Source: CALZBJ01 sp945619025
Lineage (GTDB): Bacteria > Pseudomonadota > Gammaproteobacteria > Cardiobacteriales > Wohlfahrtiimonadaceae
DNA length: 64,000 bases
Reading direction: 5' to 3'
Assembly (NCBI GenBank): GCA_945619025.1
Contig: CALZBJ010000008.1
Span: 1 to 64,000, forward strand
Shown here: positions 53,402-63,006 of the stretch, piece after piece
How positions within the stretch are numbered: the stretch's first letter is position 1
Layout: every line of letters begins with the position of its first letter
Position numbers and translations under genes: made by a program
The notes under the pieces: model-generated
Told to the model about the DNA's origin: nothing
Database searches by the model: none
What the model saw: only the letters and a program-made list of their open reading frames with translations

Positions 53402-53476
53402 TTTGAGAGTTATCCTCTTATGATCTTTACACGATATTGATATCGACCAAGCAATCCACGATTGATAACTCTCAAA
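53402..53476. repeat. Long-range 13-base inverted repeat upstream of iacA
   Basis: TTTGAGAGTTATC (53402-53414) and GATAACTCTCAAA (53464-53476) are perfect arms separated by 49 bases. They could be paired operator half-sites, a DNA-loop element or the stem ending the iacR transcript. There is no T-run. Confidence 0.7.
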
Positions 53477-53552
53477 CAACCTTCAGCATTAAAATTATTA
53501 TTCTTATAATTAAAATCACAACAACATGATTTGATTCAATCGTAAATCTGAG

Positions 53553-53572
53553 TTAGTTGATTCGTCAACTAA
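53553..53572. promoter_or_regulatory. Candidate IacR operator, distal
   Basis: TTAGTTGA-TTCG-TCAACTAA is a perfect 8-4-8 palindrome, the size MarR dimers bind. It matches the proximal site in 15 of 16 arm bases. Confidence 0.7.
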
Positions 53573-53728
53573 ATTTCATAATAAGACTTAGACTTTACAG
53601 AAAATGATACTTATCAATATCTAGTTGATTGATATTATTTAATTTAATGGTTTTGAAATGTGTAGTTTTTAGTTGTTATTTACGGGAATTTAATACGAAA
53701 TTTCAAAATATTTCCTATAAAAATTGAA

Positions 53729-54178
53729 TTAAAGTCGATTAAAAATGCTTTTTAAATAGTCGTTAAGCTGATCGATTTCTTGTTCTGTTAGCACAGATAG
53801 GACTTCATTTAAGATTTCATGAGTGGCTTCTTCTAACGCCAACAATTTTTCATGCCCTAATGCAGTCATTTTTACATGGATACTTCTTCCATCTTTGGGA
53901 TTCGCTGAAATTTCGACCAAGCCATCCTCCTTCATACGACTGATAATTCTTGTTGTAGTGGGGACTTTTAAGATTGCATGCTCAGCTATGTCTGATACGG
54001 ATAAAAAAGGATGGGACGCTAATAACACTAAAATTCTACGCTTAGAATTATCTAGCCCTAACTTTTTTAACGGCTCTTCCAACGCCATTTCATAACGCGA
54101 ACTTGTAAGTGTAAGCCAATAAAATGGGAATTTTTCTAAATCAATTTCAATGATTTTACCCGACTGCATTATCTTCAT
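53729..54178 (-). CDS. iacR: MarR-family regulator IacR
   Basis: This winged-helix repressor of 149 residues has the recognition region LSVSDIAEHAILKVPTTTRIISRMKEDGLVE and the wing ISANPKDGRSIHVKMT, flanked by dimerisation helices. MarR-type IacR represses iac genes until indole-3-acetate binds. It is encoded upstream of iacA on the same strand, with a 413-base gap, and not divergently as in some relatives. AAGG lies 9 bases before the ATG. Only 24 bases separate it from the photolyase gene upstream, so its own promoter must be inside or before that gene. Confidence 0.85.
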   Translation of the reverse strand: MKIMQSGKIIEIDLEKFPFYWLTLTSSRYEMALEEPLKKLGLDNSKRRILVLLASHPFLSVSDIAEHAILKVPTTTRIISRMKEDGLVEISANPKDGRSIHVKMTALGHEKLLALEEATHEILNEVLSVLTEQEIDQLNDYLKSIFNRL

Positions 54179-54202
54179 ATTTTATAACCTTATAAACATC
54201 TA

Positions 54203-55615
54203 TTACACCTTAAACAGCTCCAACGCTTTTAACCGTTGTGCTTTATGATCAACGATTGGATCCGGATAGTTGAGCGGTTTTTTATGAGTTTTACTGAGCC
54301 ACGGGGCGTGGATGGATTTATTATCAAGATGGGCGATTTCAGGGACATATCGGCGGATAAAATCACCGCTTGGATCAAACTTTTCTGATTGGGTAATGGG
54401 ATTAAAAATGCGAAAATACGGTTGCGCATCACAGCCGGTACTTGCCGCCCACTGCCAGCCGCCATTATTGGCCGCAAGATCAAAATCGAGCAGCATTTTA
54501 GCAAACCACGCCTCGCCCCAACGCCAATCAATTAAGAGATCTTTCACTAAAAAGCTCGCGACAATCATGCGTAAACGATTGTGCATATAGCCACTATGAA
54601 GAAGCTGACGCATCGCCGCATCGATGAGCGGATAACCGGTCTGCCCCGCTTTCCAGCGCTCAAACCACGTATCATTATTCTCCCACTTAAGATCGCGATA
54701 TTCTTCTTTAAAACTCTCTCGTACCACATTGGGATAATGGGTTAAAAACTGTTGGTAAAACTCGCGCCAAACAAGCTCTTTCAGCCAAATTTGCGCGCCT
54801 TCACTATCCGCCTCTAACGCAAGAGTCACTAGATGCCGAATTGACAACGCCCCAAACCGTAAATGCACCGACAGATACGAAACACCCTTTTTAGAGGGGA
54901 AATCTCGCGCCAGATGATAGCTATCGATCCGCGTTAAAAAATCTGCCAATAAGGCTTGTGCACTTGTCTCACCCCCGCTAAGTAGCAGAATTTGCGGCGT
55001 AAATCCTAATGCCTCAAGCGTTGGCATTTCAGGAGGTGATTGAAGCGCTGTAGGAAGGGCATTTTGGTTGTCTGCCAATTGCGCCCAATTATCCTGTTGA
55101 CAATCGATCGCACCCGCATGTAGTTTTGCCATCCAGCGGCGATAATAGGGCGTAAAAACATGAAATGGTGTCTCTTTTTGCGTCATCACCTCATTTTTTG
55201 CAAAAATTACCTGATCTTTTACCTGAGTAAACGCAATTCCATTCGCCTCTAAATGATGAGCAACCTCAGCATCCCGCATAATAGCACTCGGCTCATAATC
55301 CTCGGACGATACCACCTCTACCGCCTCTATCTTTTCTGCCAATTCCGGAATAATGTTTTTTGGCAAACCCTCCAAAACATAGAGAGGAACGCCTTTTTCA
55401 GCAAGCGCGGATTTTAATTCTGCAACTGTTTCATAGATAAAGGTAAGCCTTCGATCATCACTTGGGAGCGGGTCTAAAATCTCACGATCAAAGATAAACA
55501 CCGCAACCATCGGTCTTTTTTGCTGAACGGCATATTGAAGCGCACGATGATCAAACACCCGAAGGTCTCGACGAAACCAGACGAGGGTTGCTGGGGGATT
55601 TATATGATTTTCCAT
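54203..55615 (-). CDS. phrB: Deoxyribodipyrimidine photolyase
   Basis: This enzyme uses blue light to split cyclobutane pyrimidine dimers. The 470-residue protein has the N-terminal chromophore domain (LVWFRRDLRVFDHRAL) and the FAD domain with KELVWREFYQQF, the GYPLIDAAMRQLLHSGYMHNRLRM signature, and FDLAANNGGWQWAASTGCDAQPYFRIFNP. All FAD- and lesion-contact segments of CPD photolyases are present. It starts 4 bases after the stop of the giant helicase gene, so the two form a DNA-repair operon. Confidence 0.96.
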   Translation of the reverse strand: MENHINPPATLVWFRRDLRVFDHRALQYAVQQKRPMVAVFIFDREILDPLPSDDRRLTFIYETVAELKSALAEKGVPLYVLEGLPKNIIPELAEKIEAVEVVSSEDYEPSAIMRDAEVAHHLEANGIAFTQVKDQVIFAKNEVMTQKETPFHVFTPYYRRWMAKLHAGAIDCQQDNWAQLADNQNALPTALQSPPEMPTLEALGFTPQILLLSGGETSAQALLADFLTRIDSYHLARDFPSKKGVSYLSVHLRFGALSIRHLVTLALEADSEGAQIWLKELVWREFYQQFLTHYPNVVRESFKEEYRDLKWENNDTWFERWKAGQTGYPLIDAAMRQLLHSGYMHNRLRMIVASFLVKDLLIDWRWGEAWFAKMLLDFDLAANNGGWQWAASTGCDAQPYFRIFNPITQSEKFDPSGDFIRRYVPEIAHLDNKSIHAPWLSKTHKKPLNYPDPIVDHKAQRLKALELFKV

Positions 55616-55619
55616 TATC

Positions 55620-58600
55620 TTAATGGCTCTCTCTCGATAAAATAATTAAGGGCTGAATTGCCTCCCAAGTCTCGCCCTGGCAGCGCTCACGAAATGATTC
55701 ATCTTTAATCAGATCCCGCTCCCTTTCGGTAATGGAATGGACACGGCAATCAGCGATATCGCTTGCAGTAAACGAATGATTGCGCACAAAATTTGCCGAA
55801 CTTCGAGCCACATCAATGCCAGTCCGAGGATCTGAAAAGAACCAATGCCCATTACGCCACGTTGCCGTTAACGCATCCCCCTCATGCAAGGTTAGAGACA
55901 CCTCTCGCGCGCGATGATTGCGCTGCATACCGAGAAAATCCATATAGATATCTTTTGGCCCTAAAAGTAGGTACTCTTTTGCGAGCCCCTCTTGATTATA
56001 ATGATCAGTAATGATCGATCTCTTAACAGTTTCAAGTTCTGGAATAAATGGATTATTTTCGGTGAAACTGCAAATCATCAACGTCTCTTTTGCCCGCGTC
56101 ATCCCGACATAATAGAGCCTTCGCTCCACTTCTTCCATCTCTTGAAATTGCTTATTTAGATGATCGATTAAAAACAGATGATCAAACTCCAACCCCTTGG
56201 CAGAATGAATCGTGCCTAAAAACACCCCTTTGCGAATGGCAATCGGCACTTCATGCCCATAAGCTTTTATCCACTGAATGACGCTCGCTGGCTGTAACAC
56301 AAGCCCACCAAACTCAAGCCTTAATTGCTCAAACATCTCTGAGAAATAGAGCTGCCAACGGGAGGGAATTGTTTCTAACAATTGACTGGTTTGCAGCGCT
56401 TCATAGAGGGTGAGCGCGGTTTCTGGCTCTCTTCGCATCGCAACAAAATCGAGTAACTGTTTAAAATAACGATGCGCCCGCGTATGAAAGGTTTTATCTT
56501 TATCACTCTCGTAATAATAATCATATCCAAGGTCCTCAAGCCCGCCGGCAAACACCATCAACGCCTCATGCGTTCGGGCTAAAATCGCCGTACTGTAGAG
56601 CGCCTCAGCATCGATCTCCTGGAGCCGTTTTAATTCGTGCAACACTAAAAAAGCTTGAGTTTTATAGGACGCTTTTTGCAATACGCGCACCACAACATGC
56701 CCTTGACGTTTCGGATCGAGAGTCTCCCAACGGCCCGTATAGGGATCGTTTTTACGCGCCTCATTAATCTCAATGGGATGATCCGCTTTAAGGCGTTCCT
56801 GATTTTTCTCAATGGCGGCATTGGAAAGATCAATAATCGCTTGAGTTGAACGATAATTTTCAACCAGATAGCTGATTTTTGCATCATAATCGGCGGTAAA
56901 TCGATCGATATATTCATTACTCGTACCGCGAAATGCATAGATATTCTGATCATCATCGCCCACGGCTAAAATCGTTAATTTGCCCTCTTCTTCAGAGCGA
57001 TTACGCCCCGATAATGCACTGATTAATCGGTACTGATCTTCATCGATATCTTGATATTCATCCACTAAAATATATTGATACCCGCGCAGTAATTTTGCCC
57101 GTAACTGATCTTCTTCCGCTTCTTCTGTAAGCCCCAATTCTAACTCTGCTGTATCATCTTCTAAAAGCTCAATGGCGTCGCTAATCATGCTCTGAAATGT
57201 CGCTTGCAGCTCATCGCTTGAGAGATCATTTTGATCATCTCGGTAGACCCTGCCCGTCATTTTCATCGCGATACCGTGATAGGTCATCACCGTAATACCG
57301 TACGATTCTTCTTTCACCAATTCAAAGAGGCGTTTGCGAATCTCATTGGCGGCCGCGCGGTTATAGGTCAGCGCAATAATTGCGTGAGCAGGCACGCGTT
57401 CCACTCGTAGTAGATAGGCAATTCGGTGCACAATCACCAGCGTTTTTCCAGAACCGGGTCCGGCTAAAATAAGATGATTTTCCTCGCCGCTTTCGACAAT
57501 TTTGCGCTGCACGTCATTAAGCGGTTCAACAATTTTTTTCCACGATCCTTCACTCGTTCCGAGCGATAAAATATGCTCGCGCCCTTTAAAATGGCGGCGT
57601 GTAAACTGTTGCCGAGAGAGGCTAAAATACTCATAGACAAATTTGAGCGCTTCCCCCATCTGCTCAAGCCCTAACACCGCATATTCTCGCATCACATGGA
57701 TCTGTCCGCGGCGCTCCTTATAATGGGTTTGGAGTAGTTTATAATCCTGCTTTAGATAGTGACTTCGGCGCGACTGATCCACATTGAGGGTGACCGCATG
57801 GCGCATTACTGTCATCCCGTGATTTAGCGTGATAATTTGTAGCTGATGCAGATAGAGTAAGCCACGATTCACCATCTCTTTTTGCTCATCGATATCCGGA
57901 ATTTGCGCGATTAACAGCGGATCGCTAAACACCGCCTGTTGCAACGCTTCAAAGGTGGTTTCCACCAAGACATTATTGCCCGCTTGCCCCGATACTTTCG
58001 ATAAAAAATGATCCAAGATTTTATCTGCAATCGTTTGCCGGAAAAGCGCATTCTCTTCAATCTGTTGCCATGAGCTAGCATGATTAATTTTTAATAAGAC
58101 ATGCTCTTTTTTAATCGAGGGTTTTAACTCGATGCTCTTTTGGTAACGGCGCTGATTTTTGCCATAGGCCTCCGCATCGATCTCACGATCCTCGCTTAAT
58201 GCCTGTAAAATTCGATTCACATCGAGTGGATGAAATTTCCCTTTGGTGAGATACGTTTTCACCTGCCCCATCAACTGATGCCCTGAAAAATGTGCATTTA
58301 ATAGCTCACACAGCATCGCAATATCGAGCGCTAGCTCCATATTTTTTTCAAGATCAGGACTCAATTCCTGTAGGTGCGATAAAATCGTTTTTTCACATAA
58401 AAAGGTGAATTCTAAACGCCGTTTTGAAGAGTCTTCCACCCCATAGCGTACATAGCTCGTCAGTTGCGTATTATTCGTTAAGATTTTAAGCCGTTGTAAC
58501 TCTTGTAAAATCGTCGAAACCTCTTCGATCGTCCCAGCGATCAATTCGGCAAGTTGATCGGTATCGACGGGCTTATCAGAAGGTTGCTCCGCAATATAAT

Positions 58601-60893
58601 TTAAAATGCTAATAAACTCTTGCTTAGTCCGCTCGCTTAATCGCTCCGACTCAACGGTCGCCACCGCCTCATCTAACGTCATGGTTAAATAGGCGGGGAA
58701 AATCCGCACGACATTATCCGTCCGCTCGAGATAATTCGCCCGTTCAAGCCAAGCGATCGCCGTCATCACTTTGGTTTTTGCATTATTATCACTGCTATCA
58801 AAGGTCTCAACGAGGGCATCTTTTAAAATCTCGCCGGAGCTAATGACAAGTTCGGCCTTTTTACGCTTCTCTTGTTCAGCGCGAATTTTCTTGTAGATCG
58901 CATTAATATCGCCATAGGTCAGCTTAGAAAATTCCGTTAACATAAATTGCGTTTCAACATCATTGGGCTCATATAATAAAACACATTTTGCTTCGCCCTG
59001 ATCTCGGCCCGCACGACCGGCTTCTTGCAGATAATTTTCAAGCGAACCTGGAATATCGGCATGCACCACAAGACGTACATTATCTTTATCAACACCCATT
59101 CCAAAGGCATTGGTTGCCACCATCACGCGAATCTTACCGGCGATAAAATCCGATTGAATATCCTTTTTATCGTGAGCGCCCATCCCCGCATGAAAGAAAA
59201 AACTCTCCCACCCTTGCGCTGAGATCTGGGCGGCAAATTCTTCTGCAATCCGTCGCCGTGACACAAAAATAATCGCCCCGCCATCTTCTTCACTTAAGTG
59301 TTGATTGAGCAGTTCAATAATCATCGGAATTTTGTCATGCTTATCGCAATAACGCACATCAAACGAGAGATTTTCCCGCTCTTTATGGCTAATTTTCTCG
59401 ATAAATTCGATCGCTAAAATCTCGTTAAAATGCGCTTTAATATCTTCAATCACATCTTGTTTCGCCGTCGCGGTAAAGCAACCAATCGGCGGAATCACTT
59501 CATTGGCAGAGAGCGTTTTAATGCATTTGGCCACATAGAGATAATCAGGCCGAAAATCATTGCCCCACTTTGAAAGACAATGCACCTCATCGTAGATCCA
59601 CGCGCCAATTTGACGATGCTCAATTGCCCGTTTAAAGCGCGAACTGCGGAACTGCTCAGGCGATACCAATAAAATACCGATATCCCCCATCTGAATCTTC
59701 TCTAAAACCGCAGAGCGCTCGGGGAGTGTTAATAATCCATTTAACGCCGCCGCACATTGAATGCCTTTACGCAACAATCCATCGACCTGGTCTTTCATCA
59801 ACGATTGAAGCGGCGAGATAATCACCGTTAAACTGCCATTTTTAAAATAGCGATTTAGCGCCGGAATTTGATAACAGAGCGACTTCCCTCCTCCGGTTGG
59901 TAAAATCGCTAAGACATTTTCCCCACGCATTCCAAGCTCGACCACATCTCGCTGAATGCTCTCGTTATTCTCATAATCTTCATAGCGAAAATCATCAAAT
60001 CCAAAATAACGTTGCAGCTCTTTACGCGGATTATGGATATTGGTGCAGTAACTACACGCCTCAGAATCACAGCGCTCTTCCCGCAAAATAGAGATTAGAT
60101 GGTGAGTTTCTGGAAATTGATGACGCACCCATGGTGCAAGCACCGAATTTCCCCCTGAAACGCTCAGCCACGCTAAGGTATAGAGAAAAGGAAAGGCAAT
60201 TTCCGCCTCAAGAAGCAGATCCTCATCAAGCAGCGTTTCAAGCTGCGTTACGCAGACTTTATGCGTGATAGCAAGCATTTCGTCGCGATTTTCAACCACC
60301 TTATAGATCGCTTGAGTAAATCCATCATGGTCGAGGGATTCACGCCCGGTCATTCGCTTAAAGAGTGACTCATACCCTGCATTAACGCGGGAAAGCAGCG
60401 TCTGATAACAACCAAGAAGATGGGGCTCTTCCTCTGCGTATGTATAAAAGGCCTCAAGTTGCTCGGAAAAGAGCGTAAAACTTGATTCACAATCATGGAG
60501 CGGTGAATTCAGCGCACTTCGAATTAATTTATAATCCTTCAATAATCGATGATACGGATTTCGCGGGAAAGCTAAGGGGGATAATTGCAACGTATCGATC
60601 GTCGGCAATGTTAGAAACTCAAGCTCTGGCCGGAGCGCCTTTAAAATCGCACGATCATGCTCAATAATATTATGCCCAACGAGATAATCCGCGCCAGATG
60701 CGAGCACATCTAGCCTCTCTAATACTTGATAGAGCGACGCTTTGTCTAAAACCGCCTCTTCAAAACGCTCAAATCGTTCCGATGGCTGAAAACTATTGTG
60801 GACTCGCAACGCGCCCACTTTAAAAATTTGCTCGGTCTCAGGATTAATCTCTAAGTCGATAAAAAAGAGCTCTAAACTCGGTAATTGTGCCAT
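55620..60893 (-). CDS. DEDDh exonuclease-RecQ helicase-UvrD-like helicase fusion
   Basis: One frame of 1757 residues holds three DNA-repair modules. Residues ~1-180 form a DEDDh 3'-5' exonuclease (FFIDLEIN, VGHNIIEHDRAIL, HDCESSFTLF). A cysteine cluster (CDSEACSYC) precedes residues ~300-690, a RecQ helicase (Walker A LPTGGGKSLCYQ, DEVHCLSKWG, ATNAFGMGVDKDNVRLVVH, QEAGRAGRDQ). Residues ~900-1140 contain mostly helical linker and winged-helix-like sequence. Residues ~1145-1640 are an SF1 UvrD/PcrA-type helicase (LAGPGSGKT, LVDEYQDIDEDQ, VGDDDQNIYAFRG, ENYRSTQAII, TIHSAKGLEFDHLF, YVGMTRAKETL). All ATPase motifs look intact. AGGGA precedes the ATG. It is paired with phrB. Confidence 0.93.
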   Translation of the reverse strand: MAQLPSLELFFIDLEINPETEQIFKVGALRVHNSFQPSERFERFEEAVLDKASLYQVLERLDVLASGADYLVGHNIIEHDRAILKALRPELEFLTLPTIDTLQLSPLAFPRNPYHRLLKDYKLIRSALNSPLHDCESSFTLFSEQLEAFYTYAEEEPHLLGCYQTLLSRVNAGYESLFKRMTGRESLDHDGFTQAIYKVVENRDEMLAITHKVCVTQLETLLDEDLLLEAEIAFPFLYTLAWLSVSGGNSVLAPWVRHQFPETHHLISILREERCDSEACSYCTNIHNPRKELQRYFGFDDFRYEDYENNESIQRDVVELGMRGENVLAILPTGGGKSLCYQIPALNRYFKNGSLTVIISPLQSLMKDQVDGLLRKGIQCAAALNGLLTLPERSAVLEKIQMGDIGILLVSPEQFRSSRFKRAIEHRQIGAWIYDEVHCLSKWGNDFRPDYLYVAKCIKTLSANEVIPPIGCFTATAKQDVIEDIKAHFNEILAIEFIEKISHKERENLSFDVRYCDKHDKIPMIIELLNQHLSEEDGGAIIFVSRRRIAEEFAAQISAQGWESFFFHAGMGAHDKKDIQSDFIAGKIRVMVATNAFGMGVDKDNVRLVVHADIPGSLENYLQEAGRAGRDQGEAKCVLLYEPNDVETQFMLTEFSKLTYGDINAIYKKIRAEQEKRKKAELVISSGEILKDALVETFDSSDNNAKTKVMTAIAWLERANYLERTDNVVRIFPAYLTMTLDEAVATVESERLSERTKQEFISILNYIAEQPSDKPVDTDQLAELIAGTIEEVSTILQELQRLKILTNNTQLTSYVRYGVEDSSKRRLEFTFLCEKTILSHLQELSPDLEKNMELALDIAMLCELLNAHFSGHQLMGQVKTYLTKGKFHPLDVNRILQALSEDREIDAEAYGKNQRRYQKSIELKPSIKKEHVLLKINHASSWQQIEENALFRQTIADKILDHFLSKVSGQAGNNVLVETTFEALQQAVFSDPLLIAQIPDIDEQKEMVNRGLLYLHQLQIITLNHGMTVMRHAVTLNVDQSRRSHYLKQDYKLLQTHYKERRGQIHVMREYAVLGLEQMGEALKFVYEYFSLSRQQFTRRHFKGREHILSLGTSEGSWKKIVEPLNDVQRKIVESGEENHLILAGPGSGKTLVIVHRIAYLLRVERVPAHAIIALTYNRAAANEIRKRLFELVKEESYGITVMTYHGIAMKMTGRVYRDDQNDLSSDELQATFQSMISDAIELLEDDTAELELGLTEEAEEDQLRAKLLRGYQYILVDEYQDIDEDQYRLISALSGRNRSEEEGKLTILAVGDDDQNIYAFRGTSNEYIDRFTADYDAKISYLVENYRSTQAIIDLSNAAIEKNQERLKADHPIEINEARKNDPYTGRWETLDPKRQGHVVVRVLQKASYKTQAFLVLHELKRLQEIDAEALYSTAILARTHEALMVFAGGLEDLGYDYYYESDKDKTFHTRAHRYFKQLLDFVAMRREPETALTLYEALQTSQLLETIPSRWQLYFSEMFEQLRLEFGGLVLQPASVIQWIKAYGHEVPIAIRKGVFLGTIHSAKGLEFDHLFLIDHLNKQFQEMEEVERRLYYVGMTRAKETLMICSFTENNPFIPELETVKRSIITDHYNQEGLAKEYLLLGPKDIYMDFLGMQRNHRAREVSLTLHEGDALTATWRNGHWFFSDPRTGIDVARSSANFVRNHSFTASDIADCRVHSITERERDLIKDESFRERCQGETWEAIQPLIILSRESH

Positions 60894-60999
60894 TGATCCC
60901 TGGTTAAGTTATCTTAAATAATATTAATTATAAGTAAGTTTCATAGAGATGCATTAAAAAATCAATTACAAAATCGGAAGTCCTTGTTTTATCGAATCA

Positions 61000-63000
61000 T
61001 TACTCCCCTTGTCTATTTTCTAAAAACACCAACAGCGCTCGAATCGCGGCGGAGAGTTCCCAATAGTTCATGCGTTCGGCGTCATTATGGGCGTTTTTCT
61101 CATACTCTGAGATTAAAGAAAGTGCCTCTTCAAATTGCTCATATTGAATGGCGGTTTGGAGCGCATCGGGGAGTGCCCAGCGCACCTCGTTATTGGAAAG
61201 TGCGAGTTGTTGACGCAAAATCACGAGCGTTAAAAACGCATAAGATAAGAACCGCGCTTTGCCGTGGGATTCTGGAATGATACGCGCTTTATAGATCGCG
61301 CTATAGAGATACGCCTCATAATCCCGCACCGCTTTCGGCGTGACATTCTTTTCAACGAGGGTAAATTGATGATTAATGCTCTCTAAAATGCGTTCAATTT
61401 TTCGATCATCGGAGCTTGGGCGAATGATATTAAAGATCATCAAAATAATCACCAGCGCAATCACGACCGAGAGCGCGTTATTGGCAAATTGGGCGAAATT
61501 ATAGGTCATCGGATTGGCAAACCCGATCAAAAATACTGACGAGAGCATAAAGGCGTAACCGATCAGAAAACCAATGAGCGAGCGGATCTTAATCATCGCT
61601 GCAAAAAAGTAGATCGGGAGCACAATCAACATTGCCGGCAATAGACCATTCGCTTTAATCAACACGCCAAATTTAAGCATATAGGCCACCGGCACCGTCA
61701 TAAAAATGGTGAGTACGAGCGTCACCGTGAGGAGTTTATTGATCATCGGATAGGTCGCCCCGAGCGTACAGATCAGCCCGATTAAAACGAGCAGAATATA
61801 GCCCGTTTCCCACTGCGTCCCCATCCAAAACGCCATCCCGGCAATGATGCTTAAAAACGTTCTTGCCCCATTAATGAGCGCCTCTTTACGGTCACTATAA
61901 TAGATGCGAATGCTCGGAATATAGAGATCAGCGCGATCGCTATCGGGAGCTCTTAACGCTAGCAGATCCATCAATTTATCATCGAGCTGTTTGACAAAAT
62001 AACGCCCTTTACTGCTCGAAAGCAACGCATCCGGCGCGATCGGTTTTGTGGCCAATTTCCGCTCCCGCGACTGCCCTTTTAAAAACCACTCACGCAATCT
62101 ATCGAGATAATCAATCATCGCTTCCCGATCACTTTCGATCAGGTCATGCTTCATCGATTCAAGCGATAACACGCCGGACATCGCAGTAATTAAGCGATGG
62201 CCATTTTGATAGATCGAGAGCACTTCATTGCGCTCCGTCGATACCGATAAAAAGCTCTGAAAGACCCGATCGCGAAAATCCATCAGATCCTGAAGCGTCG
62301 ATTGATACTGCATCGCAAAGGCTTTATGATCCTGCCCCGGCGTTAATAACATTTCATAGAGCGCGCGCACTTTAAAGCGTTTTGCACGGAGTTTATGGCG
62401 AATATCGCGATGCTCTAAATAAGCAGGCCACAACATTGAGATAAAAAAGGCGGTGACGAGCCCAATCCAAATCTCTAAAATCCGCGCTTGTGAAATTTGA
62501 AACACCATATAGGACGATGGAATCACCGAGAGGCTGAACCCTAAAATCGCCGAGGTATAACCACACAGCGAAAAACAATAGGTGAGCATCGAGCTGCGCG
62601 CACTCGCTAAATAGGCACACAGCGCGAGCCAAAATGCCATATAGATCACAAATAACCACTGATCATCGAGCGCGTAAGCGGCAATAATATTAACGCTAAT
62701 CGCCCCGACGACCGTACCAATGAGCCGCGCAATAAACTTCTCGAGAAGCTCACTTTGCGTTGGTAGAGTGACGATCATCACCGTCATAATCGCCCAATAG
62801 GGTTTATCGGTTTGCAGACGAAATGCCACAAACCACGCAAGCGCAATGCCTACAATCATTCTTAACCCGTAGGAATAATTTAGGCTCGCAAAAAAGCGAT
62901 CAAGCCCTTTGAGCATCGCGAGCCCTTTTTCACGCCCCGTTCCTCTTCTATCTGTCGAGGTTGTTTCCTGCGCTCTCGGCGCTGCATCAAGATCCTTCAT
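61000..63000 (-). CDS. aaeB: AaeB-type aromatic carboxylic acid efflux permease (FUSC family)
   Basis: AaeB with AaeA exports hydroxylated aromatic carboxylic acids. The 666-residue protein has two sets of five to six membrane helices (~45-195 and ~385-540), the FUSC pattern. The first set has LRMIVGIALAWFVAFRL and YWAIMTVMIVTLPTQ, and the second has RTFLSIIAGMAFWMGTQWETGYILLVLIG. A soluble helical domain lies between the sets and another at the C-terminus. Length agrees with E. coli AaeB. It begins 6 bases after aaeA. Confidence 0.88.
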   Translation of the reverse strand: MKDLDAAPRAQETTSTDRRGTGREKGLAMLKGLDRFFASLNYSYGLRMIVGIALAWFVAFRLQTDKPYWAIMTVMIVTLPTQSELLEKFIARLIGTVVGAISVNIIAAYALDDQWLFVIYMAFWLALCAYLASARSSMLTYCFSLCGYTSAILGFSLSVIPSSYMVFQISQARILEIWIGLVTAFFISMLWPAYLEHRDIRHKLRAKRFKVRALYEMLLTPGQDHKAFAMQYQSTLQDLMDFRDRVFQSFLSVSTERNEVLSIYQNGHRLITAMSGVLSLESMKHDLIESDREAMIDYLDRLREWFLKGQSRERKLATKPIAPDALLSSSKGRYFVKQLDDKLMDLLALRAPDSDRADLYIPSIRIYYSDRKEALINGARTFLSIIAGMAFWMGTQWETGYILLVLIGLICTLGATYPMINKLLTVTLVLTIFMTVPVAYMLKFGVLIKANGLLPAMLIVLPIYFFAAMIKIRSLIGFLIGYAFMLSSVFLIGFANPMTYNFAQFANNALSVVIALVIILMIFNIIRPSSDDRKIERILESINHQFTLVEKNVTPKAVRDYEAYLYSAIYKARIIPESHGKARFLSYAFLTLVILRQQLALSNNEVRWALPDALQTAIQYEQFEEALSLISEYEKNAHNDAERMNYWELSAAIRALLVFLENRQGE

Positions 63001-63006
63001 AGATGT

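Larger units (their letters stand above)
53316..53728. other. 413-base control region between iacR and iacA
   Basis: This very AT-rich stretch holds two near-identical 20-bp palindromes and one long-range inverted repeat, each listed separately. A third half-site CTAGTTGATTGA lies near 53621-53632. No coding frame is seen. The iacA promoter should lie between ~53330 and 53400. Confidence 0.7.
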
